From Rhizorhabdus wittichii RW1 (GTDB lineage Bacteria; Pseudomonadota; Alphaproteobacteria; Sphingomonadales; Sphingomonadaceae): a DNA stretch of 64,000 nucleotides. A program made the position numbers and the translations under genes. Location of the stretch: contig CP000699.1 of the NCBI GenBank assembly GCA_000016765.1, forward strand, positions 4,219,501 to 4,283,500, read 5' to 3'. This document shows positions 47,935-57,135 of the stretch, in pieces. The notes below the pieces were generated by a model that saw only the letters and a program-made list of their open reading frames with translations, did no database searches and was not told where the DNA came from. Every line of letters begins with the position of its first letter. Within the stretch, counting starts at the first letter, position 1.

Positions 47935-48804
47935 ATGGCCGGAGCTAAGAGCCACGATTATCATATCCTACCGCCGAGCATCTGGCCGTTCATCGGTTCG
48001 ATGTCGGCGCTGGCGATGGCGTCGGGTGGCATCATGTGGATGCACAAGGCCGCTTTCGGCGGCTATGTGTTCTTCGCTGGCCTGCTCGGCGTCCTGTTCA
48101 CCATGTTCTCCTGGTGGTCGGACGTGATCCGCGAGGCGCATGCCGGCGATCATACCCCGGTCGTGCAGCTCCACCTGCGCTACGGCATGATCCTGTTCAT
48201 CGCCTCCGAAGTCATGTTCTTCGTCGGCTGGTTCTGGGCGTGGTTCGACTTCTCGCTCTTCCCGGTCGCGCTCGAACTGAAGGACGGCGCCACCTCGATC
48301 ATCGAGGGTCCGAACAGCATCACCCATGCGGCCGGCATCTGGCCGCCCAAGGGTCTGGAGGTGATCGACGCCTTCCACCTGCCGCTGCTCAACACGCTGC
48401 TGCTGCTCTGCTCGGGCACCACGGTCACCTGGGCGCACCATGCGCTGCTGCACGGCGACCGCGACGGCCTGAAGAAGGGCCTGTGGCTGACGATCATCCT
48501 CGGCATGGTGTTCACCAGCGTCCAGGCCTATGAATATATGCATGCGCCGTTCCCCTTTAAGGGCATCAACTATGGCGCGGCCTTCTTCATGGCGACCGGC
48601 TTCCACGGCTTCCACGTTCTGATCGGCACGATCTTCCTGATCGTCTGCCTGATCCGCGCCTATCGCGGCGACTTCACCCCGCAGCAGCATTTCGGCTTCG
48701 AAGCCGCCGCGTGGTACTGGCACTTCGTCGACGTCGTGTGGCTGTTCCTGTTCGTCGTCGTCTACGTCTGGGGTGGCTGGGGCGCTCCCGTCCACGGCGG
48801 CTGA
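47935..48804 (+). CDS. ctaE: Cytochrome c oxidase subunit III
   Basis: Seven-helix subunit that stabilises the oxidase and proton uptake. 289 residues. Conserved [78 protein letters not shown]. Last core gene of the cox operon and followed by a strong terminator. Confidence 0.97.
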   Translation: MAGAKSHDYHILPPSIWPFIGSMSALAMASGGIMWMHKAAFGGYVFFAGLLGVLFTMFSWWSDVIREAHAGDHTPVVQLHLRYGMILFIASEVMFFVGWFWAWFDFSLFPVALELKDGATSIIEGPNSITHAAGIWPPKGLEVIDAFHLPLLNTLLLLCSGTTVTWAHHALLHGDRDGLKKGLWLTIILGMVFTSVQAYEYMHAPFPFKGINYGAAFFMATGFHGFHVLIGTIFLIVCLIRAYRGDFTPQQHFGFEAAAWYWHFVDVVWLFLFVVVYVWGGWGAPVHGG

Positions 48805-48828
48805 CGCCGACGGCCATGACCGCATAGG

Positions 48829-48871
48829 GGCGCGGCGGCGGGGGAGACCTGCCGCCGCGCCTTTTTCTTTT
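48829..48871 (+). terminator. Intrinsic terminator at end of the core cox operon
   Basis: GGCGCGGCGGC, 11-nt loop, GCCGCCGCGCC, then TTTTTCTTTT: a perfect 11-bp GC stem with a long U-run, 24 nt after ctaE. The DUF983 and SURF1 genes just beyond therefore need read-through or their own promoter. Confidence 0.93.
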
Positions 48872-48890
48872 CCAACCGGGAGGATCGTCG

Positions 48891-49274
48891 ATGCCTGAAC
48901 CGTCCGCGCCGCCCCCGCCGGCCCCCCTCGACGCAGCGCTGCGTGGTCTTTGCCCGCGATGCGGGGCGCCGGGCCTGTTCGCCAGCTTCCTGCGCTTCGC
49001 CGACCGCTGCGCCGGTTGCGGCCTCGATTACCGCGCCTTCAACGTCGGCGACGGCGCCGCCGCCTTCCTCATCCTGATCGTCGGCGGGCTCGTCAGCCTG
49101 CTCGCGATCATCGTCGAGCTCAAATGGTCGCCGCCACTGATCGTCCACCTGCTGCTCTGGCTGCCGCTCACCATCGGGTTGACCGTGCTGCTGCTGCGCC
49201 TCGCCAAGGGATTGCTCCTCGCGCTCGAATATAAGAATGCCGCGCGCGAAGGCCGGTTCGTGAAGCGCGACTGA
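48891..49274 (+). CDS. DUF983 family zinc-ribbon membrane protein
   Basis: 127 residues. An N-terminal zinc ribbon (GLCPRCGAPGLFASF ... DRCAGCGLDY, two CxxC pairs) precedes two membrane helices (LILIVGGLVSLLAIIVEL; LLLWLPLTIGLTVLLL). DUF983 genes commonly sit beside cox genes in alphaproteobacteria; a role in oxidase assembly is guessed from that. The stop overlaps the SURF1 start by one base (TGATG). Confidence 0.92.
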   Translation: MPEPSAPPPPAPLDAALRGLCPRCGAPGLFASFLRFADRCAGCGLDYRAFNVGDGAAAFLILIVGGLVSLLAIIVELKWSPPLIVHLLLWLPLTIGLTVLLLRLAKGLLLALEYKNAAREGRFVKRD

Positions 49275-49906
49275 TGCGGCGGATACCCGTGCTGCCGACG
49301 CTGGTCGTCGCGCTCGCCATCGCCGCGATGGTGGCGCTCGGCATCTGGCAGATCCGCCGCGCGCATTGGAAGGAAGGGCTGCTCGCCAGCTATCGCGCGT
49401 CGCGCAACGCGGCCGATCTCTACGGCGTGCCGGCCGGCGCCGATCCCGACGCGATCGCCTTCCGCCACGCCCATGTGCTGTGCCGGGTGACCACGAAGGA
49501 GACGCTGCTCGGCGGAACCGACGCCTCGGGCCGCACCGGTTTCCGCGCCATCGTCGGCTGCGCGCTGATCGACGGCCGGGTGATCATGGCCGATCTCGGT
49601 TGGCGGGCGATCGACGCCCGGCCGGCGCTGCCGGTGGTCGGCGCGCGGATCGAGGGCAGGGGGCTGCTCATCCCCGACGAGGTGCTCGCCCGCCGGGTGC
49701 TGGGCAAGACGGCCGGCGCGGTGCCGTTGCTGCTGGTGCTCGACCGCGGCGTCCAGGGCCTGTCGCCGAGCGTCCCGCCGTCGATCGAGACGATCCCCAA
49801 CAACCATATCAGCTATGCGGTGCAGTGGTTCCTGTTCGCGGGCGTCGCGCTGATCATCTACGCGCTGGCGCTCTATCGCCGATCGGCGACGACCCGCCCG
49901 CGCTGA
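49274..49906 (+). CDS. SURF1-like cytochrome oxidase assembly protein
   Basis: 210 residues with the SURF1 layout: N-terminal helix (TLVVALAIAAMVALGIWQI), a periplasmic domain, and a C-terminal helix (WFLFAGVALIIYALALY). The family helps deliver heme a to subunit I. Conserved LGIWQIRRAHWKE and NNHISYAVQWF. The 3' end overlaps the convergent acyltransferase gene by 34 nt. Confidence 0.93.
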   Translation: MRRIPVLPTLVVALAIAAMVALGIWQIRRAHWKEGLLASYRASRNAADLYGVPAGADPDAIAFRHAHVLCRVTTKETLLGGTDASGRTGFRAIVGCALIDGRVIMADLGWRAIDARPALPVVGARIEGRGLLIPDEVLARRVLGKTAGAVPLLLVLDRGVQGLSPSVPPSIETIPNNHISYAVQWFLFAGVALIIYALALYRRSATTRPR

Positions 49907-50907
49907 TCGGCGCGGCCGCAGGACAGGACGAAGGGACGGTCGGCCTGTCCGGCCTGGAAGGCGGCTTTCGAGTCCCAGCCGTGCCAGCCGACCGCCAGCA
50001 GCGACTGGATCACCGCGCCGCCCAGCGTCTCGCCGGGCCCCAGGACGATCAGGCAGTCGGGCGCGAACTCGCGCACCGCGACCCGGATCGCGCCGGTGAA
50101 GTCGTAGCTCCGCGTCACCTGATAGCCGAACGTGTAGTCCCACAGCGCGTCGAGGTCGCTGGCCTGCGGGCGCCAGACATGGCCGCGCCCGTCGATCAGC
50201 GGGACCGCCGGCGACTGGAACCATGCGGCCGGCAGGCTGCGCCGCGCCTCCCGGGCGATCGGTTCGAGCAGCGGCGTGTGGAAGGCGGCGTGGTTCTGCA
50301 GCCGCATCGGGAAGCTGCCCGGCCCGGCGGGAAGGCGGTCGCCCAGCGTCCGCAGCGCCGCGTCGCTGCCGGCGAAGACGATCATCCCGCCCAGCTCGAT
50401 CGAGACATGGAGATCGGGGATCGCGTCGACCAGGTCGAGGAACTGCTCGCGCCGGCCCGGGATCGGCCGCCAGTCCTCGTCGAGCAGGGTGTGGACGACC
50501 TGCCCGCCGATGCCTTCCGCATGCATGCGGGTGGCCATCGCGTTGACGACCTCGAAGCCGTGCGCGGCGTCGAGCGCTCCGCCGCAGGCCAGCGTCGTGT
50601 ACCAGCCCATCGAATTGCCGGTGACCGCGACGATGTCGAAGCGGTCGCGGTCGATCGCCAGATAGTCGGCATAGGAGCAGGCGAAGATCAGCCCCGAGGC
50701 ATTGTCGCCGCGGCCATGGACCGCCGCCGAATGGCTCGCCGCGCCGTCGAGTTCGGACAGGGTCGGCTGCCCCAGCTCGGCGCGGCGGCGGTCGAACCCT
50801 TCGATCAGCGCGTGCTGCCCCGCATGGAAGCGGTGGAGATAGCCGAGCTCGCCCTTGTTGTAGGTGCCCCGGCCGGGGCAGACGACGACCGCTTTCCTTT
50901 TAGTCAC
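49873..50907 (-). CDS. Malonyl-CoA:ACP transacylase-like (acyltransferase domain) protein
   Basis: 344 residues with the FabD/AT fold. The nucleophile elbow is GNSMGW in place of the usual GHSLGE, and the second active-site region is QNHAAFHTPL (His). Start text VVVCPGRGTYNKGELGYL replaces the typical FPGQGSQ. It is cotranscribed with, and overlaps by 8 nt, the fused E1 gene upstream; no acyl carrier protein or ketosynthase is nearby. It probably acts on an acyl group made by, or given to, its E1 neighbour; substrate unknown. Not the housekeeping fabD, judging by context and altered motifs. Confidence 0.85.
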   Translation of the reverse strand: MTKRKAVVVCPGRGTYNKGELGYLHRFHAGQHALIEGFDRRRAELGQPTLSELDGAASHSAAVHGRGDNASGLIFACSYADYLAIDRDRFDIVAVTGNSMGWYTTLACGGALDAAHGFEVVNAMATRMHAEGIGGQVVHTLLDEDWRPIPGRREQFLDLVDAIPDLHVSIELGGMIVFAGSDAALRTLGDRLPAGPGSFPMRLQNHAAFHTPLLEPIAREARRSLPAAWFQSPAVPLIDGRGHVWRPQASDLDALWDYTFGYQVTRSYDFTGAIRVAVREFAPDCLIVLGPGETLGGAVIQSLLAVGWHGWDSKAAFQAGQADRPFVLSCGRADQRGRVVADRR

Positions 50908-53107
50908 GGACAGCCTCCAGCGCGGCGGCGAGGATCGAATCGCGGCTCGGCAGGGTCAGCGTCGCGGCGCGGGCGAGCGGGATGAAGCTGTCCTCGGCGG
51001 CGATCCGGCTGACCGGCAGGCCGGGCGCCTTCTCCATGAACATCGCCATCAGCGCCTCGCTCTGCGATCCGGTGATCCGGCATTCGTCGACGATCAGCAC
51101 GCGGCGGGCGTCGCCGACCGCGCGCAAGACGGCGTCGGGATCGACCGGGGCGAGCCAGCGCAGGTCGATCACCCGCGCATCGACGCCATGTTCGTCGGCC
51201 AGCAGCTTCTGCGCCTGGCGCGACAGATAATAGCCATTGGCATAGCTGACGATGGCGAGGTCGATGCCGTCCCCATGGCGGCCGACCTCGCCGATGCGGA
51301 TCGGGGTATCGCTGCCCGGCGCCTCGTAGACGCTGGTCCACAGGCCGTCGCCCTCGGCATGGAGGTCGCGGGTCATGTAGAGCGCGATCGGCTCGACGAA
51401 GACGACGACCCGCCGTTCCTCGATCGCCAGCCGCACGCATTCGCGTAGCATCGCCACCGCGTCGCGCCCGTTGGACGGGCAGGCGAGGACGATGCCGGGA
51501 ATGTCGCGGAAGACCGCCAGGCTGTTGTCGTTGTGGAAATGGCCGCCGAAGCCCTTCTGGTAGCCGAGCCCGGCGATCCGCACGATCATCGGGTTGGCAT
51601 ATTGGCCGTCCGAGAAGAAGGGCAGCGTCGCCGCCTCGCCGCGCAACTGGTCCTCGGCATTGTGGACATAGGCGAGGAACTGGATCTCGGTGATCGCCAG
51701 CAGGTCGTTGTGGGCGAAGCCGATGCCGAGGCCGAGGATGCTCTGCTCGTCGAGCAGCGTGTTGATCACCCGCGCCGGGCCGAAGCGCTGGTGGAGCTTC
51801 GCGGTGACGTTGTAGACGCCGCCCCTGGGGCCGACATCCTCGCCCGCGACGACGATCTGCGGCCATTGCAGCATCGCGTCGGCCAGCGCCCAGCTCAGCA
51901 GCCGCGCCATGTGCTGCGGCTTGTCCATCTGCGCCGCGTCGCCGCCGAAGGTCTCGGCGCGCTGCTCGGGCGAGGGCAGGTTGGTCGTGGCGACGGCGCG
52001 GCGGGGCGGCAGCAGGCTCGCCATCACCTGCGCCGGGGTGGTCAGCTTGGGGCGGCGGATCGCCTCCTCGGCCGCGCGCGCGATCGTCTCCTCGGCCTCC
52101 TCGTAGAGATCGAGGATCTGGTCGGGCCGCAGGATGCCGAGGTCGGCGAGCAGCGCCGCGCCGTGGAGCAGCGGATCGCGCGCGTCGCTCTCGGCGATCT
52201 CGGTGCGCGACAGATAGGTCGACTGCACGTCCGATCCGGCATGGCCGTAGAGCCGGGTGCAGCCCATGTGGAGGAACACCGGCTTGCGCCGCTCGCGGGC
52301 GATCGCCGCCGCCTCGCGCGCCGTGCACAGCGCGTCGAGCAGGTCGAGCCCGTCGCAGGCGAGATAGGCGAGCGCGGGGCGGTTGCGGAACGAGGCGGCG
52401 ATCCAGCCGGACGGCGTGCGGGTGGAGATGCCGATGCCATTGTCCTCGCAGGCGAAGATGATCGGCATGGGGATGCCCTGATAGGCGGCCCAGCCGGCGG
52501 TGTTGATCGCCCCCTGCGCGGTCGAATGGTTCGCCGAGGCGTCGCCGAAGCTGCACAATATGATCGAGTCGGGGGCGAGCGGCCGGTCCGCCAGCCCGAT
52601 CCGGGCGGCGACGCCGATGCTGAACGCCGCGCCCACCGCCTTGGGCAGGTGCGAGGCGATCGTGCTGGTCTGCGGCGGGATGGCGAGCGCCTTCGATCCG
52701 AGCACCTTGTGCCGCCCGCCCGAGATCGGGTCGTCCGCCGACGCGGCGAAGCTCAACAGCATGTCCCAGACCGGAGTCTGGCCGGGGATCTGCTTCGACC
52801 GGTGGATCTGGAAGGCGGCGTCGCGATAGTGGAGGAAGGCCATGTCGCCGGCCCGCAGCGCGGCGGCGAGCGCGGCATTGCCCTCATGGCCCGAGCTGCC
52901 GATCGTGTAGAAGCCCTCGCCCCGCGCCTGCAGCTTGCGCGAGATGCGGTCGAGCTGGCGACTCACCACCTGCGAGTGGAACAGGTCGACCAGCGCGGGC
53001 GCGGCGATGCCGGCGTCGGCGAGCCCCAGCCGGGATCGCCGCGCGGGCAGGGTGCCCGATCGCAGCGCGGCGCGGAAATTCTCGTGGATCGTCTCAGCCG
53101 CGTCCAT
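50900..53107 (-). CDS. 2-oxoacid dehydrogenase E1, fused alpha-beta subunits
   Basis: 735 residues. The N-terminal half is E1-alpha-like (YTIGSSGHEGNAALAAALR; thiamine-diphosphate region CSFGDASANHSTAQGAIN ... FACEDNGIGIS). The C-terminal half (from about residue 395) is E1-beta-like (VVAGEDVGPRGGVYNVTAKL; NTLLDEQSILGLGIGFA; AEIQFLAYVHNAEDQ-type text). Decarboxylates a 2-oxoacid, perhaps branched-chain, in ThDP-dependent fashion. No E2 or E3 gene adjoins; instead an acyltransferase-like gene follows. A ribosome site GGGGG precedes ATG 53107. Confidence 0.92.
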   Translation of the reverse strand: MDAAETIHENFRAALRSGTLPARRSRLGLADAGIAAPALVDLFHSQVVSRQLDRISRKLQARGEGFYTIGSSGHEGNAALAAALRAGDMAFLHYRDAAFQIHRSKQIPGQTPVWDMLLSFAASADDPISGGRHKVLGSKALAIPPQTSTIASHLPKAVGAAFSIGVAARIGLADRPLAPDSIILCSFGDASANHSTAQGAINTAGWAAYQGIPMPIIFACEDNGIGISTRTPSGWIAASFRNRPALAYLACDGLDLLDALCTAREAAAIARERRKPVFLHMGCTRLYGHAGSDVQSTYLSRTEIAESDARDPLLHGAALLADLGILRPDQILDLYEEAEETIARAAEEAIRRPKLTTPAQVMASLLPPRRAVATTNLPSPEQRAETFGGDAAQMDKPQHMARLLSWALADAMLQWPQIVVAGEDVGPRGGVYNVTAKLHQRFGPARVINTLLDEQSILGLGIGFAHNDLLAITEIQFLAYVHNAEDQLRGEAATLPFFSDGQYANPMIVRIAGLGYQKGFGGHFHNDNSLAVFRDIPGIVLACPSNGRDAVAMLRECVRLAIEERRVVVFVEPIALYMTRDLHAEGDGLWTSVYEAPGSDTPIRIGEVGRHGDGIDLAIVSYANGYYLSRQAQKLLADEHGVDARVIDLRWLAPVDPDAVLRAVGDARRVLIVDECRITGSQSEALMAMFMEKAPGLPVSRIAAEDSFIPLARAATLTLPSRDSILAAALEAVRD

Positions 53108-53387
53108 GGCGGCACCCCCGTGCGACCGACGCGAGGTCGGCGTCTTGCTGGCTCATGCGGGTCTTCGCTCTCTTCGTGGCCCGCGACGAGGCGGGGCCTT
53201 ATCGTTTCACTGGCGCCTTCATGGCACAAATATCGGCGGCAGGCGAAGCCCGTCCGAGGCCCGTCGCTATCGATGCCTCGGCCGCATTCCGCCGCAGCGG
53301 GCGCATAGTAGCGGCAGTTGGCGCATATCGCCGCCTTCGCCGCCGGCGATAGCCTCCTTCCCGATATCACGAGGGGAATGGGGTAGG
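53108..53387. other. Divergent promoter region between the E1 and monooxygenase genes
   Basis: 280 bp between divergent starts. On the minus strand an open frame from GTG 53370 encodes AAICANCRYYAPAAAECGRG and further Cys residues, a zinc-ribbon-like pattern, but runs into the E1 gene in another frame without a stop. I saw no strong promoter motif. It may hold a short Cys-rich peptide gene or a relic. Confidence 0.3.
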
Positions 53388-54905
53388 ATGATCCGATCGA
53401 TCGGCATCGTTGGCTGTGGGCTCGCCGGTCTCGTCACGGCCAAGACGCTGAAGCAGTTCGGCTTCGACGTCCATCTCTTCGAAAAGGAAGCCGATATCGG
53501 CGGGGTGTGGTCGGCGTCGCGCCGCTATCCGGGCCTGACGACGCAGAATCCACGCGAAACCTATGCATTCGCCGACTTCCCGATGCCGGCATCCTATCCG
53601 GAATGGCCGACCGGCGCGCAGGTGCAGGCCTATCTCGAAACCTATGTCGATCATTTCGGATTGCGCGACGCGATCCGGCTGAACACCGAAGTGCTGTCCG
53701 CCAGGCCCCTCGCGGACGGGTGGACGCTCGCCACCCGCGACGCCGCGTCCGGAACGACGGCGGAGCATCGCGTCGATTATCTGATCGTCTGCAACGGCAT
53801 CTTCTCGATACCCGCCATTCCGCCGTTCGAGGGCGCGGATGCGTTCGTCGAGGCGGGCGGGCATATCCTGCACACCAGCCAGTTCACCGACGTCGGGCTG
53901 GCGCGCGGCCGGAACGTGATCGTGGTCGGCTACGGCAAGTCCTCGTGCGATGCCGCCGTCGCCATCTCGGGCGTCGCCGCCTCGACCACGGTCGTCGCGC
54001 GCCACCTGATCTGGAAGATCCCGAAGAAGCTGGCGAAGCTGGTCAACTTCAAGCACCTGTTCCTCAACAGGCTGGGCGAGGGGCTGTTCCCCTACATCCG
54101 GATCAGGGGGTTCGAGAAATTCCTGCATGGGCCGGGCAGGCCGCTGCGGAACCTGATGATGGGAACGGTGCAGTTCGTCATCAGCCGCCAACTCGGATTG
54201 AAGAAGATCGGCCTTGAGCCGTCCGGCAAGCTCGAGACGATCGCGCGATCGACCGTCAGCCTGGTCACCGACGGCTTCTACGAGAAGATCGCGGCGGGCG
54301 AGATCGGCTTCCACAAGGCCGAGATCGCTTCGTTGCGCCCCGGCGAAGCCCGCCTCACCGACGGGACGACCGTTCCCGCGGGCGTCATCGTCTGCGGGAC
54401 GGGATGGCATCAGCGCTGCGATTTCCTCGCGCCCGACGTGCTGGAGAAGGTCACCGACGGGCGGGGCAATTTCCGCCTCTATCGCTCGATGCTGCCGGTC
54501 GGCGTCCCCCGGCTCGCCTTCAACGGCTATAATTCCTCCTTCTTCAGCCAGTTGAACGCGGAGATCGGCGCCTTCTGGATCGCGGACATGCTCCGCGGCG
54601 GCGTGACGCTGCCCAGCGATGCGGCGCAGAACGCCTATGTCGACGAGCGGCTGGCGTGGATGGAAGCGCGCACCGACGGCAAGCATTCGAAGGGGACCAA
54701 CATCATCCCCTTCTCGGTCCACCATATCGACGAGCTGCTGCGGGAAATCGATCTGGAGCTGCCGGTCATGACCCGGATCAAGCATTGGTTCGTCGCGATC
54801 GATGCGGCCGACTATGCCGGATTGCTGCCGCGTCTGTTGAAGCGCCATGGCTTTTCCGGCGCATCGTCCACCATGGCCCGAGGGAGGAAATATGGCTCGG
54901 CTTGA
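53388..54905 (+). CDS. Flavin-containing monooxygenase
   Basis: 505 residues from ATG 53388 (GGGGTAGG upstream). FAD Rossmann motif IGIVGCGLAGLVTAKTL, an FMO-type motif GGHILHTSQFTD near residue 160, and NADPH Rossmann motif VVGYGKSSCDAAV. It belongs to the FMO/Baeyer-Villiger superfamily; substrate unknown. Overlaps the next gene by 14 nt, so it is co-translated with the SDR: an oxygenation-then-redox pair is plausible. Confidence 0.92.
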   Translation: MIRSIGIVGCGLAGLVTAKTLKQFGFDVHLFEKEADIGGVWSASRRYPGLTTQNPRETYAFADFPMPASYPEWPTGAQVQAYLETYVDHFGLRDAIRLNTEVLSARPLADGWTLATRDAASGTTAEHRVDYLIVCNGIFSIPAIPPFEGADAFVEAGGHILHTSQFTDVGLARGRNVIVVGYGKSSCDAAVAISGVAASTTVVARHLIWKIPKKLAKLVNFKHLFLNRLGEGLFPYIRIRGFEKFLHGPGRPLRNLMMGTVQFVISRQLGLKKIGLEPSGKLETIARSTVSLVTDGFYEKIAAGEIGFHKAEIASLRPGEARLTDGTTVPAGVIVCGTGWHQRCDFLAPDVLEKVTDGRGNFRLYRSMLPVGVPRLAFNGYNSSFFSQLNAEIGAFWIADMLRGGVTLPSDAAQNAYVDERLAWMEARTDGKHSKGTNIIPFSVHHIDELLREIDLELPVMTRIKHWFVAIDAADYAGLLPRLLKRHGFSGASSTMARGRKYGSA

Positions 54906-55683
54906 CGGAAAAGTCGCGATCGTCACGGGAGGCGCCGCCTCGATCGGCGCGGCGATCGTGCGCAAGCTGCACGCGGAAGGCGCGCGGGTGGCGATCGCCG
55001 CGCGCAGCGCCGGCAAGGGGGACGCGCTGGCCGCGGAACTGGGCGACGGCGCGCTGTTCGTCCCCACCGACATCACCGACGACGCGGCGCTCGCAAGGCT
55101 CGTCGCGCGAACGGTCGACGCCTTCGGCCGGCTCGACATCGTCGTCAACAATGCCTGCTCCTATGGCGACGATGGCGCGGCCACGGCGCGCGGCACATGG
55201 CTCGACACGCTCAACGTCAATGCCGTATCGGCCGCCATCCTCGGCGAGACTGCCCGCCCCCATCTGAAGACGGCGCGCGGCAACATCGTCAACATCGGCT
55301 CGATCTCGGGCCGGTTCGCGCATGTCGGCCGCTGGGCCTATCCGGTGTCCAAGGCGGCGCTCGCCCATCTGACGCGCGCGCAGGCGATGGACTATGCGGC
55401 GGACGGCATCCGGGTGAACATGGTCACGCTGGGGCATATCTGGTCTGACCCGTTCGACGGCCTGACCGGCGGCGATCGGGCGCATGCCGACGACGTCGCG
55501 CGCGACCTCAACCTGATCGGTCGCGTTGCCGATGCGGGCGAAGTGGCGAACGTCGTCGCCTTCGTCGCCTCCGACGCGGCGAGCTACATGACCGGCAGCG
55601 AGACGTCGGTCGACGGCGGCTACGGCATGATGGGGCCGGAGCGCCGCGTGCCGTTGATGCCGCTGCTGTCGGGCCAGGCCTGA
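54892..55683 (+). CDS. Short-chain dehydrogenase/reductase (SDR)
   Basis: 263 residues from ATG 54892 with AGGAGGAAA-like site upstream. Cofactor motif VTGGAASIGAAIVRKL (GxxxGxG), NNA in VVNNACSYG, catalytic Ser in NIGSISGRF and YxxxK in YPVSKAALAHL, C-terminal SDG-type ending SVDGGYGM. NAD(P)-dependent alcohol or ketone enzyme. Partner of the monooxygenase; followed by an AraC regulator. Confidence 0.94.
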   Translation: MARLDGKVAIVTGGAASIGAAIVRKLHAEGARVAIAARSAGKGDALAAELGDGALFVPTDITDDAALARLVARTVDAFGRLDIVVNNACSYGDDGAATARGTWLDTLNVNAVSAAILGETARPHLKTARGNIVNIGSISGRFAHVGRWAYPVSKAALAHLTRAQAMDYAADGIRVNMVTLGHIWSDPFDGLTGGDRAHADDVARDLNLIGRVADAGEVANVVAFVASDAASYMTGSETSVDGGYGMMGPERRVPLMPLLSGQA

Positions 55684-55822
55684 TGTGCGCCGGGAAGGTT
55701 GAGCGCGAGTGCGCGATGGCATAGCCTCCCCCGTCTCGCGGGCTGCTCGCGCCGCTCTTCCGGGTGCCGGTCACGGCATCGGAGCCGGGCGGCGCGGCCG
55801 AAGCGGGCGCGCGGAGAATGCT

Positions 55823-56806
55823 ATGCAACTGGCAGGGGAACTGAGTCGGCATTCGATCCTGAGCACCACGGATCTCGATCATGCCCGTCACGCCGTCGGC
55901 AGGATTTTCTGCCCCCATCGCCTTACGCCGGGCTCCGAGCTGGGAGAGGGCGTGGTTCGTTTCCATCATGCGCCGGTTCGCGCGCTCTCCGTCAACTGGG
56001 TCGACTATGGCCGGGACGTCGTGATCGACCCGGTGCCCTTCGAGAAATTCTACCTGTTGCAGATCCTCCGCTCGGGCAGTGCGGAGATCGGCTGCAACGG
56101 CCGGCGCTTCGCCCTGGCGGCCGGCGAGGCCAGCCTGCTCAATCCCGACGACGAGGTCAGCATGCGCTGGTCGGGGCATTGCCATAAGCTGATCGTCAGG
56201 ATCGAGCGCGCCGCGCTCGAGCGTTTTGCCGAGGACTGGTTCGGCTTCTATCTTCCCGGTCCGCTGAATTTCGAGAATCGTCCGGGCTGGGAAACGCCCG
56301 AACTCGCGGTCGCGCGCGGCCTGGTCGAGCTGATCGTGCAGGACTTCGAGAGCGGCGTCGCGACGCTCAGCCATGCGAAGGCCCAGCGGCATTTCGAGGA
56401 GGCGCTGTTCACCGCCTTGCTGATGAGCCGCCGGCATTCGCTGTCGGGCCACATGCAGGCTGGCGCGTCGGTGGTGCCGCGCGCGGTCAAGCGGGCCGAG
56501 GACTATATCGCCGCGCATGCGGGCGAGGACATCGGCATCGCCGACCTCGTCGCCGCGAGCGAAGTGTCGAATCGGACCCTGTTCGAGAGCTTCCGGCGCT
56601 TCCGCGGCGTCACGCCGATGCAGTATCTTCGCCGCTACCGGCTCGATCGCGTGCGCGAGGAACTGCTCGATCCCGGTTCCGATGTCTCGGTGACGGACGT
56701 GGCGATGCGCTGGAACTTCGATCAGCTCGGGCGCTTCTCGTCCTATTATGCCTCGGTCTTCGGGGAAAAGCCGTCGCAGACGTTGAGGCGCGGGCGCTCG
56801 TCCTAG
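55823..56806 (+). CDS. AraC family transcriptional regulator (AraC-binding-like domain + HTH_18)
   Basis: 327 residues from ATG 55823 (GGAG upstream). N-terminal AraC_binding_2-like sensor (GVVRFHHAPVRALSVNWVDYG; FYLLQILRSGSAEI), C-terminal HTH_18 (IADLVAASEVSNRTLFESFRRFRG; VSVTDVAMRWNFDQLGRFSSYYASVFGEKP). It lies 139 bp downstream of the SDR gene on the same strand and is the likely regulator of that oxygenase pair. The longer frame from 55709 has no good ribosome site. Confidence 0.9.
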   Translation: MQLAGELSRHSILSTTDLDHARHAVGRIFCPHRLTPGSELGEGVVRFHHAPVRALSVNWVDYGRDVVIDPVPFEKFYLLQILRSGSAEIGCNGRRFALAAGEASLLNPDDEVSMRWSGHCHKLIVRIERAALERFAEDWFGFYLPGPLNFENRPGWETPELAVARGLVELIVQDFESGVATLSHAKAQRHFEEALFTALLMSRRHSLSGHMQAGASVVPRAVKRAEDYIAAHAGEDIGIADLVAASEVSNRTLFESFRRFRGVTPMQYLRRYRLDRVREELLDPGSDVSVTDVAMRWNFDQLGRFSSYYASVFGEKPSQTLRRGRSS

Positions 56807-56816
56807 AGGACCGTGC

Positions 56817-56860
56817 TTGTGTGGTGATAGCAAAAATCCTATATTGATATCATCGCTATC
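56817..56860 (+). promoter_or_regulatory. Promoter and palindromes of the toxin-antitoxin operon
   Basis: TTGTGT (56817-56822), 17-nt spacer, TATATT (56840-56845) form a good sigma-70 promoter. Around the -10 lie TGATATCA (56845-56852) and an inverted pair GATAGC/GCTATC (56826-56831, 56855-56860), likely operators for autoregulation by the antitoxin-toxin complex. Confidence 0.65.
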
Positions 56861-56880
56861 GGTTCATGGATTTGCTAGCA

Positions 56881-57135
56881 ATGCCTGCCGTCACCATCCG
56901 CAATCTCTCCGAAGAGGCGCATCGCGCGCTCAAGATTCGGGCCGCCCACCATGGCCGCAGCACCGAGGCGGAGATGCGCGATATCCTGGAAGGCGCGGTT
57001 CGCCCGGCGAATCGCGTCCGTATCGGCAGCGCGCTGTCCCGGTTGAGCCGCGATGCCGGGCTGACCAATGCCGATTTCGAGGCTCTCGATCAGGCTCGCG
57101 ACCGCAAGCCCGCCGAACCGCTGGGCTTCGAATGA
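56881..57135 (+). CDS. FitA-like ribbon-helix-helix antitoxin
   Basis: 84 residues. An Arc-type ribbon-helix-helix (AVTIRNLSEEAHRALKIRAAHHGRSTEAEMRDILEGAV) for DNA binding and a C-terminal tail that should occupy the toxin active site. ATG 56881 matches FitA-type starts; an in-frame ATG at 56866 is an alternative. The stop overlaps the toxin start by 4 nt (ATGA), typical of TA operons. Confidence 0.92.
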   Translation: MPAVTIRNLSEEAHRALKIRAAHHGRSTEAEMRDILEGAVRPANRVRIGSALSRLSRDAGLTNADFEALDQARDRKPAEPLGFE

